Part shown: one piece after another, positions 18,808 through 24,636 of the stretch
Position numbering within the stretch: position 1 is the stretch's first letter
Layout: each line of letters starts with the position of its first letter
From: Chara braunii
Taxonomy: Eukaryota > Streptophyta > Charophyceae > Charales > Characeae
DNA length: 24,636 bases
Reading direction: 5' to 3'
Assembly (NCBI GenBank): GCA_003427395.1
Contig: BFEA01000057.1
Coordinates: 3,034,833 to 3,059,468, forward strand
Notes under the pieces: generated by a model
The model's input: the letters and a program-made list of their open reading frames with translations, nothing else
What the model was told of the DNA's origin: nothing
Database searches by the model: none
Position numbers and translations under genes: made by a program

Positions 18808-19559
18808 ATGTATGTGGATTCGGTAAAGCCCGAGCTTCGGGGAAGGGAAAAGGGGAAGCATGGATTGCACGGGCCGAAAATTATATTATTTTGGGATGTG
18901 TTAAGAGCAATGAAGGGGATAAAGCCAAAATGGTGTCTACCGGAGAATGTTTTCTCAATGAAATGGGAAGATAAATTTGAGATTACGAAGCACTTAGGGA
19001 GAGTTGTGCCTATGTTCATCGACTCGAAGTGGGTATCACCACAAGCAAAGGCAGCGGTTGTACTGGACGAACATCCCCCGTCCAGAGCAAATGCCTGACA
19101 TTGAGTCACATCCGAAAACTTGCCTACAATTTGTTATCAACAATGCCAAGGCATATAATGAGAAAACCAATTGTGTTATGACATCAAATTGTCGTCCTGG
19201 GAATAAAAGCCAAAATGTCAGTAGTTAAGTGCATAAAGCGAGGAGAGCCTCGTCTGCTTCCTGTTACTGAAGTCGAAACAATTATGGGCTACCCTGCTGG
19301 GTATACAGAGTTGACTGAAGAGGAAGGTCGTGTCTATGATGGAAATGAGCAACTTGGTCTAAGCTGTGGGAGAAAAGGGAAGCCGAAGAGGAACATTGAC
19401 TCCCCCATACCCTCCTCCGCCCCAAAGGACGGAAAACTGAAGGAAAACCCCGAGAAAAGAATGGGAAAGGACAAAAAGAACCCCGGCAAGCTAACTACCC
19501 ATTTCACCCCACCCCCCCTTCTCCGTTTGTCTATCACTCCAAAAATCCCCACTGACTAA
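18808..19559 (+). pseudogene. DNMT3-like C5 cytosine DNA methyltransferase, C-terminal fragment
   Basis: Three frames join to give the second half of a C5-methyltransferase catalytic domain. Frame 1 (18808-~19045) has FWDVLRAMKGIKPKWCLPEN with the motif IV Glu-Asn-Val (ENVFSM) and VPMFIDSKWVSPQ. A frameshift near 19045 leads to QRLYWTNIPRPEQM (motif VIII-like RxYW). A second shift near 19218 leads to LLPVTEVETIMGYPAGYTEL (the GFPxHYTD region of DNMT3 enzymes) and NEQLGLSCG (motif X-like). Motif I and the catalytic Pro-Cys loop are absent, so it is truncated as well as shifted. A Lys/Pro-rich tail follows to TAA 19557-19559. No introns are seen. It lies immediately upstream of a polypurine tract, suggesting it was the last gene of an LTR element. 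The class (DNMT3 rather than DRM) is from motif wording and moderately sure. Confidence 0.82.
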
Positions 19560-19603
19560 GGACTGGTGCGCGATGAGGACATCGCGAATGAGTGGGGGGA
19601 CTA
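19559..19603 (+). repeat. pol-end/polypurine-tract sequence, copy 2
   Basis: AGGACTGGTGCGCGATGAGG, then ACATCGCGAA, then TGAGTGGGGGGAC. It is nearly the same as 18294-18340 with two short gaps. It immediately precedes TGTCGGGACT, a common form of plant LTR start. Confidence 0.65.
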
Positions 19604-20096
19604 TGTCGGGACTGGTGAGTCTCGAATGACTTCCCATCACTCGAATAACTGTCTATGGCCGATTTGTGCACGGCAAAGAAAACCGGAGGCAAGAAGGATG
19701 GAAGGATCAAGACATAGGCACAGGGCACTAGGGAGCTAGAAGCTGTCCGAAGTCGCCGAACCCATGGACTAAGGGGAAATTGATGGAACAGGGGGCGGCA
19801 GAGGACCGCAAGAATGTAGCGAAGGCGATCCTTCCTCCAACACGGAGAAGGACCGTCACGAATAGTAGTAACATAGGATGTACGCTACAAAGAGAGAAAA
19901 GAAGTGGAAAAGGATAGGACGTAAGGCGCCGGCATGGGAAAAGGTAGCCGAGTCAGGTGGGGGCACTAGGACGCAGCGGCAAAAGGGCCAAGAGGGTCAC
20001 AGGCTAAAAAGGGACCCGCGTCTGGGGAGGAACGGTGCACGGGATGTGAAAGGAATAAGGGGAGGAGGCCGCAATAAGCTAGGAAAATGACGAGTA
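19604..20096 (+). repeat. probable LTR start and 5' U3 region
   Basis: TGTCGGGACTGG at 19604 follows a polypurine tract, so an LTR probably begins here. Later sequence repeatedly uses GTGTCGGGGACC, a related phrase. No gene is recognised in this part. The LTR end is not found; if the downstream TATA and repeats belong to it, the LTR exceeds 5 kb. Confidence 0.45.
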
Positions 20097-20100
20097 ATGC

Positions 20101-20508
20101 CAAGAGAAGACGTGGTACCGGCAGAACAAAGTGTCGGGGACCACGCGAGACCAAGAGAAGACGTGGTACCGGCAGAACAAAGCGTCGGGGACCACGCGAG
20201 ACCAAGAGAAGACGTGGTACCGGCAGGACCAAGTATCGGGGACCACGTGAGACCAAGAGAAGACGTGGTATCGGCAGAACAAAGTGTCGGGGACCACGTG
20301 AGACCAAGAGAAGACGTGGTACCGGCAGGACAAAGTACCGGGGACCACGTGAGACCAGGAGAAGACGTGGTACCGACGGGACAAAGTGTCGGGGACCACG
20401 TGAGACCAAGAGAAGACCTGGTACCGGCGGGGTAAAGTGTCGGGGACCACGTGAGACCAAGAGAAGGCGTGGTACCGGCGGGACAAAGTGTCGGGGACTG
20501 CATGGGAC
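20101..20508 (+). repeat. 51-bp tandem array, eight units, each with a hairpin
   Basis: GTGGTA(C/T)C marks units at 20114, 20165, 20216, 20267, 20318, 20369, 20420 (as CTGGTACC) and 20471, all exactly 51 bp apart. Typical units contain GTGTCGGGGACCACGTGAG and CCAAGAGAAGACGTGGTACC. ACCACGT and ACGTGGT within a unit form a 7-bp stem (for example 20242-20248 with 20263-20269); early units have ACCACG/CGTGGT. More degenerate ~57-bp relatives with GGGACAAGTGTCGGGGACC continue to about 20720. The period is divisible by three, so both strands read as long repetitive open frames that are not considered genes. Confidence 0.95.
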
Positions 20509-20775
20509 TGGATAGAAAATGCGGCACCCATGGGACAAGTGTCGGGGACCACACGGGACTAGACAGAAAATGCGGCACCTGTGGGACAAGTGTCGGGGAC
20601 CATAAGAGACTAAGCAAAAAAAAAAAATACGGTACCAACACGAAACAAGTCTCAGGGACTAGTGTCGGGGACAAGTGCCGGGAACTAGTGCAGGACAAGT
20701 GGCAGGGACATGTGGCATCCCAAGGAAAAATTGCGGAACGATGTGTGGAGTACAAAAAAATAAAACAAGTTGCAC

Positions 20776-20836
20776 CGTCAAGATCGGAGATCTTGACGAC
20801 AAAAATTATTAGCGCCACTAGTGTTGGCACTAGCGG
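20776..20836 (+). other. paired stem-loop module, copy 1
   Basis: Stem 1 is CGTCAAGATC (20776-20785) with GATCTTGACG (20789-20798), ten perfect pairs and a GGA loop. Stem 2 is CTAGTG (20818-20823) with CACTAG (20828-20833), loop TTGG. The same two-stem order recurs at 22411-22471. Confidence 0.85.
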
Positions 20837-21127
20837 GAGCTAGAGGGAGGGCTAAAAGAAAAATAAAAAGTAAAGAAACTGGCAATGGGAGGTATGGGAG
20901 CAACCCGAAAAATCTCGGATTAGCCTCCCCCAAGAAGATAGGGCAAAAAGGAGCTAACATGAAAAAAATAGGCTCCCGAAAAAAAAAATCGGTGCAAGGG
21001 GGCCCACCGTTTGGGAGAGAGGAGGGCTAATGGTGGCTCCCAAGGGCATGGAAGGGCCATAACTGCAGTCCGAAAAATGACAGACAGGCCCTTGAGTGTA
21101 GGAAGGGCCAAAACTAAGAGAAAAATG

Positions 21128-21545
21128 CAAGAAAAGGGGCTTAACGGCTACTTGACACTTGACAAACAAAAAGAAAAAGAAAAAGAAAAAGAAAATAAGG
21201 GAGAATGAGACAAGGGAGGTGAGAGAGGGTGAGTGAGTTGGCAGTCAGTAGGGACTACAGCAAGTAGGGACAGCCAAGTCCCAACTGTTCAAGAAAGGAG
21301 AAAAAAAAGGAAAAAAAAAGAAAAGAAAATCGAGAAAATAGCCTTAACGGCTAGTTGACACTTGGCATGCACAAAGAAAAAGAAAAGAAAAAGAAAATGA
21401 GAGGTGAGAGAGGATGAGTGAGTTGGCCGTCAGTTGGGACTGCAGCAAGAAGGGACTGCCAAGGCCCAACTGTCCACAAGTGGGAAAAAAAAAAGAAAAA
21501 AAAAAGGAAAAAGAAAATAAAAGGGGCAAAGTCAAAAGGGCACTA
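21128..21545 (+). repeat. ~203-bp imperfect tandem duplication
   Basis: CTTAACGGCTA, then TTGACACTTG, an AAAGAAAAAG run, GGTGAGAGAGG, GAGTGAGTTGGC and a CAGCAAG...CAACTG segment occur from about 21140 and again about 203 bp later. A third start (CACTAACGG) is seen near 21541. A diverged relative (TTGACACATG, A-rich run, GGGATGGCAGCAG) occurs at 22785-22932. Confidence 0.8.
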
Positions 21546-22410
21546 ACGGACGAAAACGACCACCTAGGGGAAGGATTTTGGACCAGGTTCACTTGGGCAA
21601 TATGGCGGTTACAAAGGACCTTGATTTTCTTTGATTTATGCTGAGAAAATTAAAGAAAGTCAAGGCCCCATGGAACCGAAAAATAACGGATTGCATGAGG
21701 GGCCAAAAACATATTTTGAGTGCACCGGGAGCCAAAATTAAGACCGGATGCACTTGGGAAGTGGCCGCTTGATTTTCTTTTGGTAAGGGGCTAGTTGAGG
21801 GACATTGGGGCAAGGAAAATTGCCCCTAATGCAGTCCGAGATGTAGCGGACTGCATAGGAAGGGGTAAACATAAGGTTTTGGGGCTCCGTGAGTTGGAAT
21901 TGAGCCCGGATGCCTTAGGAAAATTAACGTTTTATTTTCCTTGGGCATGGGACATGATGTGGGGTTGTGGGACTAGTAGATTGGTCATGGATGCAGTCCA
22001 AGAAATTTCGGACTGCACATGTATGGCCGGGCCAAGGAAAAATGGACCACGACATGACGAAAACACTAAAAAACGGTGTCGCGGGCCTAGGGAAGTGTGA
22101 CGGTAAAACGGCAACGGCACGACAGGGGTCCCGCGGCCGGGAAATTATCAACGGCGCTTGGGACACATGGAAAGAATAAAATGGGACTAGCGGGGGCATG
22201 GGAAGTCCCAAATAAAAATTGGGCGTCAACTGGGATGACGTCAGGGGCCAAAGGGGCCCAAATAAAAATTGTCGGAAATTGGGCTTTGTCGACGGTACCG
22301 CCAGCGGAACGGAAAAATGGGACTAATACGGGAAGCGGCGGAAACTTGAGGTGTCCCAAGATGGAGAACACTAGCCAAGGTGAGGAGCGGCCGTGAGGAG
22401 CAAACGGCAC

Positions 22411-22471
22411 CGTCGAGATCGAGGATCTCGATGACGGAAAATACCAACACCACTAGTGCAAACACTAATGG
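22411..22471 (+). other. paired stem-loop module, copy 2
   Basis: Stem 1 is TCGAGATC (22413-22420) with GATCTCGA (22424-22431), loop GAG. Stem 2 is CCA-C-TAGTG (22450-22458) with CACTA-A-TGG (22463-22471), loop CAAA. Landmarks are 1,635 bp from copy 1. In stem 1 an A-T pair of copy 1 is replaced by G-C on both arms. Confidence 0.85.
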
Positions 22472-23680
22472 GGCTCAAACGGATGAAAAACGGGGGTGAG
22501 AAGCAAAAAAAAAAAAAAAAGGGGAGGGTTGCCCCGCAGTCCGGGGTATTTCAGACAAGCTAGGCATGAGAAAACAAGAACCCAAGGGGCTCCAAGCAAG
22601 AAACAGGCTAGCCAAGAAAAAATCGGAGCGAAGGGGGCTCAAAATGGAGGCTAACGAGAGTAGAATGAGCCCCCTAGGAGCATGGGCATGCAAAAATTGT
22701 TGGCCGGGGTGTAACGGCCAACAGCCGGGCATGAACCAAACTGCAATTAAGGCCCTAAGGCCTAGAAAGAGGATGCACAACAAATTGACACATGTCACAA
22801 CAAAAAAAAAAGAAAAAAAAGAAAAAAAAAGAAAGAAAAATGAGCAAAAATGAGGAAAAATAGGAGAATTGGGTGGAGGAGAGTGTGCCGGCCCATTGGG
22901 ATGGCAGCAGTAAAGACTGCCGGGTCCCAATGATGACCTCACTCCTCCTAGATTCAAGGAGTGCAGGCCGGATTGATGAGATATGACCCTTGGGGCCATA
23001 TCTCACAAAAATCTGAATTAAAGAGGCAAAAATAAAATAAAAATGCAAAGGGGAAAAATCCGGTTTTCTTTCTCGCCATGGATCTGAAATCAGATCTCAT
23101 GGTTGAGAGGAAACAACCGTTTTTTGTGGGCCAGCACAAAACGGCTAGATCCGGAATGAGGTGGCAGCCTAAAAAGAAAAGAAATAAAAAGAAGAAAAAG
23201 ACAGTGCATTTGGCCCAAAAGAGAGCCAGATGCACCAAAAATTGAAAATTTGGACTTAGGGGCTCAAAATTGAAGCAAGGGCTACTAGGGGGTAACGCAG
23301 ATTATTGTTGGCTTTGGATCTCATCCAAATCTAAGGCTGAAAAGGTGCCGCCACTTAGAAAAATGGTCCGACCTACCCAAGGGAGGCCGAGACTTGAAAA
23401 AATTGAGAAAAAGGTTCACTAGGCCTTTTTCTTTCAAGTAAAATTGCTCCTTGGGCATTAGGACCCAAAGGAGCAGCATTTGTGAGGTGAAAAAGAGGCC
23501 GGAGTAGGCCAAGAGGCAATCCGAGTTGGTACCAACCACTCGGACTGCATGTACCTGGCCAAAAAGAGGCCCAGGTGCCCCCGGAGAGGCCTAGAGGTGA
23601 AAATTGGCCTTGGGGGTACCTCGGTTCACCTTGGGGCACTTGGGAGGGCCCAAGGGTTGGCCGGACTGCTGTTCCCAGCC

Positions 23681-23687
23681 TATATAA
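23681..23687 (+). promoter_or_regulatory. TATA box of an LTR-type promoter, inside a nested inverted repeat
   Basis: TATATAA sits in the loop of TCCCAGC (23673-23679) / GCTGGGGA (23688-23695). This is enclosed by CGGACTG (23662-23668) / CAGTCCG (23698-23704). Another perfect stem, CACTCAT/ATGAGTG, begins four bases downstream. Transcription would start about 25-35 bases after the TATA, near 23710-23720. The following GA-rich stretch fits a transcribed leader. Confidence 0.6.
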
Positions 23688-23727
23688 GCTGGGGATTCAG
23701 TCCGCCACACTCATACTTGCATGAGTG

Positions 23728-24080
23728 CCCATGCTGCCCAAATGAGTCCGTGAGAGCTCTAGAGGCAATTGGAGAGTAGTGAGGGGAACCCCTGGCAGTC
23801 CGGAAGCTTGGAGGTGACTGTAAGCTAGGAGGAGGAGGCTCTACAAGCTACTGGTAGTGGAGGGGGTAATCCGCCATAGCTCCCAGGCTAGTGGAGAAGA
23901 AGGAAAGACTGAGAGGAGTCTTATTAGCCCTCCTAGAGGGGAAGACTCCCTAGTCTTAGTAGTAGGAGCCATAGCAACTTGGAGGAGGTGAGAGAAGGAA
24001 GAAGAAAGGCTTGAAGGAGGAGGAAGCCATAGCCAAGGAGGAGGGAGCTTCATTGAGAGTGATACATCCTAGGGGTGAGT
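23728..24080 (+). other. GA-rich leader-like stretch after the TATA box
   Basis: Purine-rich, with many GGAGGAGG and AAGAAGG groups and no recognised gene. GCAGTCCG (23795-23802) repeats the nine-base motif that forms several upstream hairpins. Consistent with an LTR R/U5 or an untranslated leader; inference. Confidence 0.4.
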
Positions 24081-24086
24081 GAAGAG

Positions 24087-24320
24087 ATGCCTCCCTTCCC
24101 TTCTCCCTTCTCTTCTCTCCCCTTCTCCCTTTCCTTCTTCTCCCCTTCCCCTTCCTCTTCTTTTTCTTCTTTTTCCTTCTCTCCTTCTTCTTCTTCTTCT
24201 CCTTCTTCTTCTCCTTCTCCTTCCTCTTCCTCTTCTTCCTCCTCCTCCCCTTCCTTTTCCCCTTCCTTCCCTTCTTCCTTTCCCCCTTCTTCCCCTCAAC
24301 CTTCTCTCCATCTCTCTCCT
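24087..24320 (+). repeat. polypyrimidine (CT-rich) low-complexity tract
   Basis: About 230 bases are almost wholly C and T in CTTCT, CCTTCC and TTC groups. Its open frames on both strands are composition artefacts. Confidence 0.95.
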
Positions 24321-24321
24321 C

Positions 24322-24636
24322 ATTCATCTCCTAGTGTAGTTGAGCTCAAATCTTGTCTTTTTCACTTATAATCTTCACCTTCTACTTGTTCTCCTACTTG
24401 GGTGTAAATCGCAACTCAAATTGTATTGATGGTTCCTAGTGTTTTGGTGATGTAGAGTACATGTATTGTCAATTTCTCTTCTCCTATGTGAATCGCAATT
24501 CATCTCCTAGTGTAGTTGAGCTCAAATCTTGTTTTTTCACTTGTAATTTTCACCTTCTACTTATTCTCCTACTTTGGTGTAAATCGCAACTCATGTGTTG
24601 ATGTTTCCTAGTGTTTTGGTGATGTAGAGTGCATGT
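24322..24636 (+). repeat. 176-bp tandem repeat running off the window
   Basis: ATTCATCTCCTAGTGTAGTT starts unit 1 at 24322 and unit 2 at 24498. Both contain CACCTTCTACTT, GTGTAAATCGCAACTCA and CCTAGTGTTTTGGTGATGTA. Unit 2 is cut by the window end. T-rich with TGTAA strings, it could be an LTR 3' portion with polyadenylation signals. Confidence 0.93.

Larger units (their letters stand above)
20776..23727 (+). other. train of closely spaced stem-loops (LTR-like DNA)
   Basis: Perfect or near-perfect inverted repeats follow one another with short spacers. The list gives left arm/right arm. 21616-21632/21652-21668; 21719-21728/21744-21754; 21803-21813/21820-21831; 21830-21838/21847-21855; 21882-21887/21902-21907; 21910-21924/21934-21948; 21992-21999/22010-22017; 22182-22188/22204-22210; 22318-22323/22353-22358; 22532-22536/22542-22546; 22633-22640/22667-22674; 22680-22684/22687-22691; 22698-22705/22716-22723; 22750-22754/22759-22763; 22894-22907/22917-22932; 22940-22946/22957-22963; 22977-22985/22997-23005; 23076-23087/23090-23102; 23117-23128/23135-23144; 23204-23214/23225-23235; 23313-23319/23323-23329; 23408-23414/23424-23430; 23445-23455/23464-23475; 23516-23526/23538-23548; 23553-23560/23568-23576; 23595-23601/23625-23631; 23639-23644/23649-23654; 23662-23679/23688-23704; 23708-23714/23721-23727. 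No gene is seen in this region. Confidence 0.8.

Noticed and set aside
17763-19109. 448-codon open frame on the minus strand
   Set aside because: It is antisense to the methyltransferase fragment and runs through a 66-bp minisatellite whose near-triplet period keeps the frame open. No domain is recognisable.
20101-20720. CRISPR-like regular array
   Set aside because: There are no unique spacers between repeats, the whole 51-bp unit is repeated, and the context is eukaryotic LTR DNA.
19966-20830. Long repetitive open frames on both strands over the 51-bp array
   Set aside because: 51 is divisible by three, so one stop-free unit is open in every copy. The peptides are simple 17-residue repeats with no other support.
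20700-23950. A clean 1.63-kb tandem duplication
   Set aside because: Several landmarks keep the same offset between about 20.7-21.2 kb and 22.35-22.8 kb. Similarity is not visible further on (for example, the TATA region has no counterpart one period earlier), so only partial homology is claimed.
24069-24339. Ser/Pro/Leu-rich and Arg/Lys-rich open frames
   Set aside because: They are translations of a polypyrimidine tract.

Overview
This window looks like transposon-rich nuclear DNA of a green-lineage eukaryote. My best guess is a streptophyte (charophyte) alga such as Chara. That guess is inference: it rests on the gag and integrase wording, which resembles repeated Chara-type Ty3/gypsy elements as I remember them, on plant-style splice-like and TATA signals, on polypurine-tract/LTR grammar, and on a DNMT3-like cytosine methyltransferase fragment beside an LTR. 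I see no intact host gene, no rRNA or tRNA gene and no bacterial feature. Two ambiguous bases (3421, 3457) indicate a draft assembly.

Layout. (1) 1-1030 is the 3' end of one Ty3/gypsy element: a broken retropepsin (1-~320), a polypurine tract and a probable LTR (490-1030) with near-matching 10-bp inverted ends. (2) 1031-2756 is non-coding repeat DNA: a ~54-bp duplication, a long CT microsatellite, an exact-period 201-bp duplication and the end of a probable 5' LTR. (3) 2757-~16080 is the main element. A primer binding site complementary to tRNA-Ala is followed by a 1.7-kb leader, four tandem and strongly diverged paralogous genes of an unrecognised ~250-residue family (A-D, 4497-7944), a possible small basic ORF, gag with a CCHC knuckle, protease, a long RT-RNase H-integrase frame and a post-pol ORF. 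Nearly every gene carries frameshifts or stops, but the final 2.88 kb of pol is open. The copy is therefore non-autonomous. I did not find a matching 3' LTR.

(4) 16081-18293 is non-coding and holds several minisatellites. (5) 18294-19603 is the 3' end of a second LTR element. Two copies of a ~45-bp pol-end/polypurine-tract sequence flank a minisatellite and a broken C5 cytosine methyltransferase (motifs IV-X). This fits reports that charophyte and dinoflagellate retrotransposons have captured DNA methyltransferases.

(6) 19604-24636 has the character of one very long LTR or of several related LTRs. It contains a 51-bp tandem array whose units each hold a hairpin, then ~3 kb of almost back-to-back stem-loops, two of which recur 1,635 bp apart with compensatory changes. 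The series ends at a TATA box lying in the loop of a nested inverted repeat. A GA-rich leader-like stretch, a polypyrimidine tract and a 176-bp tandem repeat run to the window edge.

The observations most worth following are the quadruplicated unknown gene family with a shared TGTGCAGG acceptor-like signal upstream of three start codons, the train of stem-loops, and the methyltransferase bracketed by duplicated polypurine tracts.
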